Positions 50,245 to 59,700 of a stretch of 64,000 nt of DNA are shown here, piece after piece. The stretch covers positions 246,414-310,413 of the forward strand of contig DASPKU010000012.1 in the NCBI GenBank assembly GCA_035627955.1, written 5' to 3'. This DNA comes from Phycisphaerales bacterium. GTDB taxonomy: Bacteria > Planctomycetota > Phycisphaerae > Phycisphaerales > UBA1924. The translations under genes and the position numbers were made by a program. Positions within the stretch are counted from its first letter, which is position 1; each line of letters begins with the position of its first letter. The notes below the pieces were generated by a model. That model saw only the letters and a program-made list of their open reading frames with translations. It was not told the origin of the DNA and ran no database searches.

Positions 50245-51177
50245 TCAGCAGTTCCCGCCGCCAAGGACCCGGAAGAAGGCTTCGATGTCCTGGTCCGTCG
50301 CGGCGTCGCCGTCGCTGTTGAAGTCGGCGCCGCCCACCCAGCAGGTCGGGCAGCAGTTGCCGCCGATGCATGCGAAGAACGCCTCGATGTCCTGGTCAGT
50401 GCCGGCGTCGCCGTCGCCGTTGAAGTCGCTGCTGCTGCACACGTGGGCAGTTGTCAGGGACGTCGAGGTGATCGCGTCCCAGCCCGTGTCCGAACTCGCC
50501 CCGCTGAACCCCGCGGCCTCGGTCCGTGCCCGGCAGGTGTAGTACACGGAGATGGTGTACTGCTTGTTGGGAAGCAGCAGGTTGCCCGGAAGCGTGAAGG
50601 CGCCGGCGTTGGGGGTGCTGTCCCCCTCGGCCACGATCTCGTCACCGTCGAATACAGCGATGAAGGTGTGACCGGTCACGCCGGTAGGCATGCTGAAGTT
50701 GCTGAGCGGAATGTCAAGGTCGTTGCGGATATCAACGTTCCGCAGGCCCGCGATGTTGGTAAACGCGGGCGGCAGGAGCGGGAACTGGTTGTTGCTCGAG
50801 TACTGGCGGAAGGCGTTCAGCGCTCCCATCGTGCCGCCCGAGACCTGGAACGCGTAGGTGCCGGTGGGGAACGCGGCGTTGCGGGCCGCGGCGGTGGTGT
50901 AGGTCGGCGAGGTGTACGAGAACTCCGAGCCCCGGTCCGTCATCGCCATTGGGGGCGTGATGCCGGTGGTGTGGACCGCGCTGGCGTTGGTGAAGTCGGC
51001 GGGGTTGCTGCTGACGATGCGGGTGTAGAAAGTGAAGGCGTACGCGGGCGTCGGGGTGGTGCCGTACTGCCAGTGGTAGTTGCTCGCGAACAGGTCGTAG
51101 CTGGTGATCGCCGCGCCGGCCTGGGTGGCGAGCGTGGCGGCAACGGCCGCGAGCAGGAAAGCTGAAGACTTCTTCAT
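50245..51177 (-). CDS. Exported protein with GC-type dockerin-like tail
   Basis: 310 residues from ATG 51177. Signal peptide MKKSSAFLLAAVAATLATQA. The body is beta-rich and unknown (ITSYDLFASNYHWQYGT, TYAFQVSGGTMGALN, GHTFIAVFDGDEIVAEG, NKQYTISVYYTCRARTEAAG). The C-terminal ~65 residues are the same double EF-hand module as in the genes ending at 47965 and 51456 (DFNGDGDAGTDQDIEAFF, DFNSDGDAATDQDIEAFF, ending GGGNC). Function unknown; surface location inferred. Confidence 0.8.
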   Translation of the reverse strand: MKKSSAFLLAAVAATLATQAGAAITSYDLFASNYHWQYGTTPTPAYAFTFYTRIVSSNPADFTNASAVHTTGITPPMAMTDRGSEFSYTSPTYTTAAARNAAFPTGTYAFQVSGGTMGALNAFRQYSSNNQFPLLPPAFTNIAGLRNVDIRNDLDIPLSNFSMPTGVTGHTFIAVFDGDEIVAEGDSTPNAGAFTLPGNLLLPNKQYTISVYYTCRARTEAAGFSGASSDTGWDAITSTSLTTAHVCSSSDFNGDGDAGTDQDIEAFFACIGGNCCPTCWVGGADFNSDGDAATDQDIEAFFRVLGGGNC

Positions 51178-51455
51178 CGGACCTCCGTGACTTGGGCACG
51201 CATGGTCGTGGCCGAGGCTCACTTCCAGCGGTGCAGCCCAAGTTACGGGGTGGATGCTGGCCGGTTGATGGGGTATCTCCCCCCAATCAGAGCCCGGGCG
51301 TGCTCCTGAGAGCGTGAGAGCCGTTGAGCGGCCGCTAACGTGGCGCTCATCCTTGGGCCGGAGCCGCACACCTTGGGGAGTGCTCGAGACTGGCGCCGCA
51401 GAACATCAAGATGAGGACATCTCGATGGCACGCCGCAGTTGAGCTCGGCACTACC

Positions 51456-52913
51456 TCAGCACGGCCCCCCGCCCAGCACGCGGAAGAAGCTCTCGATGTC
51501 CTGGTCAGTCCCCGCGTCGCCGTCGGCGTTGAAGTCGCTGCCGCCCTCGAAGCAGGTCGCGCAGCAGCTCCCGCCCAGGCAGGCGAAGAAGGCCTCGATG
51601 TCCTGGTCGGTGCCAATGTCGCCGTCGCCGTTGTAGTCCGCCGTGCCGCAGGCGGGCGGGCGGTCGGTGCGGAGGGCGAAGATGTTGGTCCCCACGCCCG
51701 CGACCACCAGCGTGCCGCCCTCGCCCAGCGCGGGGGCGCCGATGTTGATGTTGGGCACGGGGATCGACCAGCGCTGCGTCAGGTCGGCATTGAACGAGTA
51801 CAGCCGCCCGTTGCTGAAGGCGCCGTTGGAGAAGTACACCCGCCCATCGCGGTCCACCGCAAGACGGGGGGCGGCGAAGTCGGCGGGGATGCGGGCCTCA
51901 GTCTGGCTGATGAGCGCCCCGTCCGCGGCGGCGCGGCGCTCAATGAAGGCCGCGTTCTGCACCACCGGCCCCCACATGTATACGCTGCCGTCATTGCCCA
52001 CGGCGAACTCGCTGCTGGTGGAGTACCCCGCGGGCGCCGACCAGCGGATGCTCATCTGCGAGCCGTTGTCGTTGATGGCGTAGAAGTAGTCCACCCCCGC
52101 GTTGTTCTGCACCCGCGAGAGGTAGATCGTGCCGTCGGGCGAGACCATCGGCGTGTTCTGAATGGTGAAACCCGCCATCACCGGGCTCTGGTACAGGAAC
52201 GCGCCGGTGACCAGGTCGAACTTCTTGATCGCGTGCCCCCCCACCACCGCATCGGCCACGTACACGGCGCCGTTGTGGATGGCCCCGCCGCAGTTGCCGC
52301 TCACCGAGCCCACCCGCGCGGCCGTCCACACCGTCGTGCCGTCCTCGGCATTGATGCGCTTGATGGTGCGGAAGCTCGCGACCACCGGGTCGCCGTCATC
52401 GGCGAAGACCACGCCGTCGTACGGACCGGCGTCGATGAGGTCCTGGCTGCCGGTCGGCCACAGGTGGTTGCCGCTCGCCGCGTCAAGGGCCCACAGCTTG
52501 GCGCTCACCGTCGCGCCGTTGCCGCTGCGGGAGACGAACACGCGCCCGTGGCTGACGCCGGCGAGCCACGTGGTCCAGTCACCCTGATTGGCGGGGATGG
52601 TCTTGAACCACACCTCGTGGCCGTCATCAAGGTCCATGCACACCACGGGCGACCCCGTCTGCTCTGGCATGAACTGCGACTGCCGCACGACGAACACCCG
52701 GCGGCCCGCGATCACCGGCTGCCAGGCGATCATCGAGCTCCGCCCTCCCGTCCACAGCACGTCCGTTGCGCTATCCGGCCCCAGCTCGCTCGACAGGCCG
52801 TTGCGTCCCTGGTTGCCGCCCGCGTTGGTCCAGTCCCCGCCGCTAACGCTGAGCGCCAGCCCGGGGATGGTGGTGACAAGGGCGAGAAGGAACGCGCCGC
52901 GGGGTGTACGCAT
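51456..52913 (-). CDS. Exported PQQ-like beta-propeller protein with GC-type dockerin-like tail
   Basis: 485 residues from ATG 52913, signal peptide MRTPRGAFLLALVTTIPGLA. The body has repeated blade-like strands typical of outer-membrane/PQQ-type propellers (VVCMDLDDGHEVWFKTIP, LWALDAASGNHLW, IKRINAEDGTTVWTAA, IKKFDLVTGAFLYQSP, LYSFNADLTQRWSIPVP). No PQQ-binding residues can be assigned. The C-terminal double EF-hand module ends RVLGGGPC. It may bind or scaffold other proteins on the surface. Confidence 0.83.
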   Translation of the reverse strand: MRTPRGAFLLALVTTIPGLALSVSGGDWTNAGGNQGRNGLSSELGPDSATDVLWTGGRSSMIAWQPVIAGRRVFVVRQSQFMPEQTGSPVVCMDLDDGHEVWFKTIPANQGDWTTWLAGVSHGRVFVSRSGNGATVSAKLWALDAASGNHLWPTGSQDLIDAGPYDGVVFADDGDPVVASFRTIKRINAEDGTTVWTAARVGSVSGNCGGAIHNGAVYVADAVVGGHAIKKFDLVTGAFLYQSPVMAGFTIQNTPMVSPDGTIYLSRVQNNAGVDYFYAINDNGSQMSIRWSAPAGYSTSSEFAVGNDGSVYMWGPVVQNAAFIERRAAADGALISQTEARIPADFAAPRLAVDRDGRVYFSNGAFSNGRLYSFNADLTQRWSIPVPNINIGAPALGEGGTLVVAGVGTNIFALRTDRPPACGTADYNGDGDIGTDQDIEAFFACLGGSCCATCFEGGSDFNADGDAGTDQDIESFFRVLGGGPC

Positions 52914-53320
52914 GGGGGCCTCCGTCGCGCCAGTGTACAGGCGTGTCAAGTAACCCTCTGGGTACCCCGTCCCGCCGAGACGGGCACGTCCTGTCGGCCT
53001 GCCCGCGGCACTCCCGTGGGCGCTCGAGGGACGGCGTGGCAACGCCGGACCTTGTGCGTTCCAGGACCTGACTGATTTGCAGCGCTCACCCGACCCCGAG
53101 CACCGCACGCCCCAGTCGGTTCTCCGATTGGCACATAAATCTGACATGGGCCGCACGAACGCAATCGCGGCTCAGCCGGGGGCGCTCGCGCATGGTCCGG
53201 GCTGATCACCGGCTCACGGCGATCACGCCCGCGCACAGCGGTCATCTGTCCCGCACCTTTGGCCCTGCACCGCCTTCGTGATTCCCCCGGCGGGGCTTGT
53301 TCATCCAAGGAGCTCGGACG
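52914..53320. other. Divergent intergenic region
   Basis: 407 bp between the beta-propeller gene and the PEP-CTERM-like gene. I see no repeat of the other families and no gene; it must hold two promoters. Confidence 0.45.
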
Positions 53321-53950
53321 ATGAGAAACATTGCTGTACTGGCCGCACTGGCCCTGGCCGCGCCCGCGCTGGCGCAGCCGGTCACCCTTTCCTTCAGCCG
53401 CATCAACGGCAACGCCCCGGTGGACGTGGCCAGCCAGTTCACCGCCGTGGTGGACGACGGCCCGGGCGACACCGTGACCTTCCGCTTCACCAACAATGCC
53501 ACGATCGCCAGCAGCATCATGTCGATCTACTTCGATGATCGCGCCGACCTGCTGGCCTTCGACTCGTTCGTGACACAGACGGGCACCAACTTCACCAGCG
53601 GTGGCGTGACCCCCCCCAATCTTCCCGGCGGGCAGAACCTCACCCCGCCCTTCCAGGCCGATGCCACCCTGAGCGTGGGCGCCTCGGGCAACCCGAACAA
53701 CGGCATCAACGCCGCGGGTGATGTGCTGGTGGTGTCCTATGACCTGCTGGGCGGCAACAACTTCGCGGACGTGCTCGCGGCCCTCAACAGCGGGGCCCTG
53801 CGCATCGGCTTCCACGTGCAGTCCATCGGGGCCACGGGGGACAGCGACGCCTTCGTCAACAACCCGCCCAACGGCGTGATCCCGCTGCCCACCACCGCCG
53901 CCCTCGCGGCCGCGGGCCTGTGCGGGCTGGCGGTGCGGCGCCGCCGCTGA
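53321..53950 (+). CDS. Exported PEP-CTERM-like protein, unrelated to the 21.6-26.6 kb family
   Basis: 209 residues from ATG 53321 with AAGGAG upstream. Signal peptide MRNIAVLAALALAAPALAQ. A beta-rich domain (GDTVTFRFTNNATIASSIMS, IYFDDRADLLAF, AGDVLVVSYDLLGGNNFADV, LRIGFHVQSIG) suggests a cohesin-like or Ig-like fold. The C-terminus (IPLPTTAALAAAGLCGLAV then RRRR) is a PEP-CTERM-like sorting signal. Followed by a strong terminator. Function unknown. Confidence 0.82.
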   Translation: MRNIAVLAALALAAPALAQPVTLSFSRINGNAPVDVASQFTAVVDDGPGDTVTFRFTNNATIASSIMSIYFDDRADLLAFDSFVTQTGTNFTSGGVTPPNLPGGQNLTPPFQADATLSVGASGNPNNGINAAGDVLVVSYDLLGGNNFADVLAALNSGALRIGFHVQSIGATGDSDAFVNNPPNGVIPLPTTAALAAAGLCGLAVRRRR

Positions 53951-54000
53951 GCGGCCACACCATGATGGCGCACTCGCGCTGTCACGAGTCGGACATACAA

Positions 54001-54033
54001 GGGCCCGCGCGATCATCAGCGCGCGGGCCCTTT
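54001..54033. terminator. Bidirectional terminator
   Basis: 10-bp stem GGGCCCGCGC (54001-54010) / GCGCGGGCCC (54021-54030) followed by TTT, between convergent genes. Confidence 0.82.
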
Positions 54034-54070
54034 CCGTTGCTTTGCTGCTCAACCCACGCGGCGTTCTGGG

Positions 54071-55771
54071 TCAGCGGAGCTTCTGCAGCGTCACGTGCGC
54101 TTCCTGATCGATGTACACGACGATCTCTGGCTTGGACTGCGAGCGGATCCTGACGCGGAGCGAGTGCTGCCCGGATGACGGCAGCAGGTCACCGGGCCTG
54201 AGCACGCACATGCGGGTCTCGCGCGAGTCCACGTTGGAGGTGACCTCGCCACGCTTCTCGGAAACGTTCACGCCGGTTGTTGATTCGATCTGGTAGGCGC
54301 CATCAACGATGGCCTTGACAGCCCCCGCCGAGGTGTACGTGCCGCCTCGCTCCGCAAAGAGCTTGGCCACCTCCGGCGGCTGCTCCGCCTTCCACGACGC
54401 CTGCACTCCCAGCGGCCCAGCGGGAAGTGCCATCCGCACATGCTCGATCGCGGTGAGGAGCCCGGCCGCCTTTCCGTCGAACTCCACCTTCGGCGACGTG
54501 AGCGAGAAACGCGCCCGCGACTTCAGACCCTTCATCGCCGCCAACTCCTGCTCCCAGGCGGCCCGCTTCGACTCCGGAATACCCGCCTTGTCGCCGACGA
54601 ACTCCGCAGAGAGCACCGACAGGTCACAGGCAGCCCACCCCCCGCTCACCTCCGCAACCGAAAGCGTGAACCGCAGCGCTACCTCCGGCTCCAGCGGCAC
54701 CGGGTCCTGCTTGTCGGCGAACGCTTTCCGCTCGCCCTGCTTCAAGCGCAGCTCGTACTCGCCGATCTCGCCGATCTTCGGGCGTGGCGTCAGGTCGGCA
54801 CGCGGCTCGATGCCCGCATCGATCACCTTCAGCGTGGGCTCGGGCGGCGCCTTCGACTCGCCCGCTGGCGGCTGCTCGCGCCGGACCTCGCTCACGATCA
54901 CGGTCCACGCCTGCGTCTCCGTGCTGGAGACCGGCCGCCCTTCGACCATCTCCACGGAGGTGATCTCCCGCTGCACGCGCCCAGCGGTGGGCAGCAGCGT
55001 CTTCGGGTTCACGCGAACGAGGCTTGAGTACGACACCCTGGGGCTGTTCATCAGCCTCCCCACTGCCACGCCGCCCATCACCTCTGGGAACGCCCCCTGC
55101 TGTCGCGAGCGCCGCACTTCAAGCTCGTCGCCGCGGGACGTGAGCTCGAAGGTTTCGATGTCGTCCGCCGGGGGCTCCTCGAGCGTACGGTCGCCGAAGT
55201 ACAGCGCCGGCGCCGACCAACGCGCTCCCGTTCCAACCGGCTCCGCGGGGTAGGGCCCGAACAACGCCGCGATGGGGAGCAGGATGTGCTCCACGCTGGT
55301 GCCGTGGGCCTCATCCTTCAGCCGCAGCCCCGTCGGGAGCGCATGGTCAGGCAGCAGGAACTCGCCCTGGGAACCCTTGAACCCCGCCTCGATCATGCGG
55401 CTGAGGGCGTCCGTCGCCCGCTTGCCGTCGGCGGTCAGGAACGCAAGGTCCTGCACTTTTACGAACACGCGGTAACCGCCCGGCTCCTTGCCCGCGACTG
55501 TGAGCTGGACCTCGAAGCGCTCCCTCTTGAGCACGTTCGTGCTCTTCTTCCCGTCGGCTTCGCCCTTCGTGCTGCTGATCTTGACGTCAACCTCGCACTG
55601 CAGCCTGGTGCCGTCGGGGATGGCGTAGGCCAGCACGCGGGCTGCCTCACCCGCGCCGGGCTTCATGAGCTTGACCGCCGGCGTGCCCCCGCCCTGCTTC
55701 TCACGCGACAGCTGCCCCGCGGCGGCCGAAACCAACAGCCCGAGCACCAGCCCAGCAACGAAGATTCGCAT
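54071..55771 (-). CDS. Exported protein of unknown function
   Basis: 566 residues from ATG 55771. Signal peptide MRIFVAGLVLGLLVSAAAGQ. The body consists of beta-rich stretches (RLQCEVDVKISSTKGEADGK, GYRVFVKVQDLAFLTADGK, GEYELRLKQGERKAFADK, ALRFTLSVAEVSGGWAACDL) separated by Pro/Ala linkers. It has the look of a two- or three-domain periplasmic protein. No catalytic motif or family recognised. It ends close to a convergent terminator and lies downstream of the HATPase/STAS genes on the same strand. Confidence 0.6.
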   Translation of the reverse strand: MRIFVAGLVLGLLVSAAAGQLSREKQGGGTPAVKLMKPGAGEAARVLAYAIPDGTRLQCEVDVKISSTKGEADGKKSTNVLKRERFEVQLTVAGKEPGGYRVFVKVQDLAFLTADGKRATDALSRMIEAGFKGSQGEFLLPDHALPTGLRLKDEAHGTSVEHILLPIAALFGPYPAEPVGTGARWSAPALYFGDRTLEEPPADDIETFELTSRGDELEVRRSRQQGAFPEVMGGVAVGRLMNSPRVSYSSLVRVNPKTLLPTAGRVQREITSVEMVEGRPVSSTETQAWTVIVSEVRREQPPAGESKAPPEPTLKVIDAGIEPRADLTPRPKIGEIGEYELRLKQGERKAFADKQDPVPLEPEVALRFTLSVAEVSGGWAACDLSVLSAEFVGDKAGIPESKRAAWEQELAAMKGLKSRARFSLTSPKVEFDGKAAGLLTAIEHVRMALPAGPLGVQASWKAEQPPEVAKLFAERGGTYTSAGAVKAIVDGAYQIESTTGVNVSEKRGEVTSNVDSRETRMCVLRPGDLLPSSGQHSLRVRIRSQSKPEIVVYIDQEAHVTLQKLR

Positions 55772-55813
55772 GTGTGTTCCTGATAGAAAAGAATCACCCA
55801 CCATGAACAGAGA

Positions 55814-56233
55814 TCATGGCCGCTGGTACACCATCCGCAGCACGTTCCCGCTGGCGCTGTACTCTGCGATGCTCATGTAGGCGCGGATGAGCAGCAGGCC
55901 GCGCCCGCAGCCGCGTTCGAGGTTTTCATCGAGCGTGGGGTCGGGGATGCTGGCGGGGTCGAAGCCGGGCCCGCGGTCCTCGATCTCAATCTCCGCGTGG
56001 TCGTCGGCGACGGTGTACTCGAAGCGCACGGGCTGGTCGGGCAGGTTCTTGTGGCCGTGGACGAAGGCGTTGGTGAGGGCCTCGTGGACGGCGAGCCGCA
56101 CGGCAAAGAGCGAGGCCTTGGGGTAGCCGCGCTTCTCGAGCTCGGCGACCAGGTCGTTCTGTGCGCTGTCGATGGCGGCCCGCTCGTTGATGAGCTCGAG
56201 TCGGAGGTGCGAGGGTGGGAGCGCGGCGGCCAT
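55814..56233 (-). CDS. Anti-sigma-factor-type serine kinase (RsbW-like HATPase)
   Basis: 139 residues from ATG 56233. A single GHKL ATPase domain: N-box VRLAVHEALTNAFVHGHK, G1 IEDRGPGFDPASIP, G2 GCGRGLLLIRAYMS. Members phosphorylate STAS anti-anti-sigma proteins and can hold a sigma factor, a partner-switching system. The STAS partner lies 48 bp upstream on the same strand. No sigma factor or PP2C phosphatase is nearby, so the regulated target is elsewhere. Confidence 0.88.
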   Translation of the reverse strand: MAAALPPSHLRLELINERAAIDSAQNDLVAELEKRGYPKASLFAVRLAVHEALTNAFVHGHKNLPDQPVRFEYTVADDHAEIEIEDRGPGFDPASIPDPTLDENLERGCGRGLLLIRAYMSIAEYSASGNVLRMVYQRP

Positions 56234-56281
56234 CACGCGTGCATCGTGGTTCGGTGGGCGCGGGGGCGCGCCGGTTGGCTG

Positions 56282-56638
56282 TCAGGCCAGGCTCTTGATC
56301 GCCTCTTCCGCGGTGGGGTGGATGCTGAAGAGCTTGTTGAGGCGGGTGATGGTGAAGACCTCGTAGATCTGCGGGTCGATGTTGCTGAGCCGCAGCTGGC
56401 CCTGCCGCTGCTTCACGCGGTTGTTGATGGTGATCAGCGTGCCCAGGGCCGCGGAGGAGAGGTGCTCGACGTTGGCGAAGGAGAGCAGCAGCTTGGGGTT
56501 GGGCGTGGCGTCGACGAGGGCGGCGATCTCGTCGCCGATGACCTGGATGTTGCCCTCGTCCAGGATGTTGCGGTCGAGGAACTCCACCTGCGTGACGTCG
56601 TTGATGCGCTTGACCCGGATGCGTGACTCGGGGGGCAT
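56282..56638 (-). CDS. STAS-domain anti-anti-sigma factor
   Basis: 118 residues. STAS fold with the phosphorylatable Ser region LSFANVEHLSSAALGTLITI, the expected position for the kinase's target, plus the flanking strands VEFLDRNILDEGNIQVIG and QGQLRLSNIDPQIYEVFTIT. It likely competes with a sigma factor for the kinase encoded just downstream. First gene of the two-gene operon. Confidence 0.9.
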   Translation of the reverse strand: MPPESRIRVKRINDVTQVEFLDRNILDEGNIQVIGDEIAALVDATPNPKLLLSFANVEHLSSAALGTLITINNRVKQRQGQLRLSNIDPQIYEVFTITRLNKLFSIHPTAEEAIKSLA

Positions 56639-56705
56639 GGAGGCTCTCCTGTGGCCGCGATTCTAGCGGGTTCTGGGCGTTGGTGGGTCCTGCCGCTGGA
56701 ACGAA

Positions 56706-56735
56706 AAAGGCCCGGGCAGGAGCGCCCGGGCCTTT
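56706..56735 (-). terminator. Intrinsic terminator after the secretin gene
   Basis: Perfect 12-bp stem AAAGGCCCGGGC (56706-56717) / GCCCGGGCCTTT (56724-56735). On the minus strand it is followed by TTTTTCG. It separates the secretin gene from the STAS operon. Confidence 0.88.
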
Positions 56736-56756
56736 GGGTTTGACAGCAGGATCAAC

Positions 56757-59700
56757 TCAGGGGGTCGTGTAGTAGCGGAACGCCTCGGAGTTGCCGGGGA
56801 ACGCGCGCTCCTCCTCCTCGTTCTGGATGAGGATGGTGGGCTTGAGCAGGATGAGCAGGGTCTGCTCTTCCTTGCTGGTGATGCGGTTGCTGAAGAAGCG
56901 GTTGAGCACCGGCACCTTGCTCAGCACCGGCACGCCCGTCTCCACCTCCTGCTCGGTGACCAGGCGCTGGCCGCCGAGGAGGATGGTGCCCTGGTCGGGC
57001 ACGGTCACCGTCGTCTGCACGCGGGTGACGGTCACGGTGGGACGCTGGATGAAGCTCTGCGTCGCCGCGGAGTTCACCAGCTGGCCGCCGGCGACGGCGG
57101 AGATCGGGGTGTTCTGGAACCCCTCGACCTTGGCCACCGCGGCGTCGATGTTCAGCGTCACATAGCGGCGGTCGGCCGAGACGGTGCCCTCCACCAGCAT
57201 GCGGACGCCCTCGGTCACGGCGTCGACCGTGGGGTCGAAGCCGACCGCCGACTCGCTGACCACCGGCTGGAGGTCAGACACGAAGGCGATCTGCGTGGCG
57301 ACGTAGATGTTGGACGTCTGGCCGTTGGTGAAGGTCAGGCGCGGGGCGGTCAGGGCGACCGTGCGGCGGTCGGCCTGCGTGGCCTTGATCAGGAAGTCGA
57401 CCTGGATGTCGTCCAGGAACTGGCCCGCGATGCCCATCGCGGGGGCCGAGCCCAGCACGCTGTTAGCGAAGGAGCCGGAGGACAGGCCCTCAGTCAGGCC
57501 CAGGCTGTTCTGCCCCACGCCGATGGGCGAGAGGTGGCTGGGGCGCTGGCCGTAGAAGTTGCCGGCGGCCTCGTTGCCGGTGATGGTGCCGTCGGCGTTG
57601 AGGTCGACGTCGGGCCTGCTGTAGACGCCGCCCTGGTACCCGCCCTGGGTGAAGTCGAAGAAGTCGGACGCCTGAGCGTCGCGGCGCTGGCCGCGGGCGG
57701 CGCGGACCTGGTTGTTGTTGGCGTTGAAGTACACGTCGATGTCGAAGCCGACCTGCTCGAAGAAGTCCTGGCTGACGAGCAGGAAGCGGGTCTCGACGTT
57801 GATCTGCATGCTGCGCACATCGCGGAGCTTGCGGAGCAGGCCCTGCACGGCACGGTGGTTGGCGGGCGTGTTGGTGATGATCAGGCTGCCCTGCAGCTCC
57901 TGGATCGCGCCGACATCGCCGCCGTTGGCCTGCCAACCCGTGGTGTCCACGTTGGTCGTGATGATGTCAACGATGTCCTGCGTGCGCTCCTGGAGCGTGC
58001 GCCGGGGCGGGGGCTGCTGGTTGTTGTCGCGGAAGGGCGACTGGCCGCCACCGCCGCCGCCGCGACCGCCCTGGTTCTGCAGCACGGTCTGCAGGTCGAA
58101 CTCGGGGGCGTTGGCGTAGTCGGGCACCTCGATGAGCAGGTCGCGGATGTCGTAGATCGACAGGACCTTGTTCTTGTTGATCTGCTCGCGGCTGCTGATC
58201 GTGAGCACGCCGTTCTGGATCGCCCAGGCGGCGCCGCTGGTGGGGTCCTGGCTGACCTTCTCCACGATGCGGTCGAGCACGGTCTCGATGCTGACGTTGG
58301 TGAGCTTGAGCGTCACCGGCGTCTCGGCGTCAATGCCCTTGGTCTCCAGCTGCGGCCAGTCGACGTCCATGTTGACGTTGGCGACCTGCTCGATGTAGGT
58401 GAAGACCGCCGAGAGGGGGTTCTCGGTGAAGTTCGCGGGGATGCGCTTGGTCTGCAGGGTCGCCAGCACGCGCCGGTTCTCCTCAGCGTCGGCGAAAGCG
58501 GCGGGCTCGCCGCGGCTGTAGGTGATCTTGGGCCAGTCGCTGGGGTAATCGAGGATGTTCAGCGGCGCGATGAGCGCGTCCTGGTTATCCAGGCTCTGGT
58601 TGGCGTAGGAGTAGCGCTTGGTGCGCTGGGTGTCGTAGTAGATCGTGTACATCTTCGCGTCGGTCAGCACGTCGCGAAGGATCAGGCCGGTGGGATTGAT
58701 GGGGTCCAGGAACAGGATCTGGTCCACGACCTGCAGGGCCTCGTCGTACTTCATCTCGCGCTGCAGGGCGCGGACGCGGGCGAGGGACTCGTTGATCTTG
58801 GCCTCGCGCTCGAGGATGGCGACGCGGCGGGCCTCCTCGGCCTGCACCCGCAGCTCGGTCTCGGTGATCTGAATGCGGACGCGGTCGGCCTCCAGGCGGG
58901 CCGTGTCGATCTCCGTCCGCAGGGCGTTGGCCTCGGCCATCCGCTGGTCGTACTCGCTCTGCGAGAAGTACTGGGCGCTGCTGTTGATCTCCAGGCGAGC
59001 GGCGGCGACGAGGTCGACGGCGGTGTTGAAGTCGCCGGTCTGCAGGGCGCGCCGGGCCCGCTCCATGTTGTTGATGAAGCCGGCCACCGCGTTGTCGTGG
59101 CGCAGCTTGTTGCGGGCGGCGATGTCGATCAGGTCGGTGGGGTTGCCCTCGTGCAGGCGGGTGCGGGCCTCGGCCATGCGGTTGCGGGCCATGTTCGACT
59201 CTTCGCCCGTGAGCCACTGGCCGTACTCGGTCAGGGCGCGGTTGTACTTGGCGGCGGCGTTGTTGTACTGGGCGGCGTCGAAGTGCTGGTTCGCCTCGGC
59301 GAGGATGGCCTGCGCCTCAAGGCGGCGGGCGCGGTTAATCGGGTCGCTCTCGGGCTGCACGGGCGCCGGCGCGGGCTCCGTCAGGGGCGTGGTGGCCGGG
59401 GCGGGTGCGGGGGCCGCGGGCTGGTCCGGGACCGGATCAACCGGCTGCGCGGGGGCCGGGGCTGGGTTGGACGGGGCGGGCTCGGACGGGGGCGTTGCGG
59501 GCGGGGTCTCGGGCTGCGCCGGCTGCGGGTCGCGCGGGCGGATCACGCCCGGCTGCATCATGCCCGCGCTCGCACGGAACAGCGAGCCCTGCTTGGTCTC
59601 GAGGTCCACGATCTTCGTCTGGTAGGAGACGATCGTGTCCTCCTGCACCTCGCTCAGTTCCGCGCCGGAGCGGTACACGGCGTCGAGGGCCGCCTTGGCG

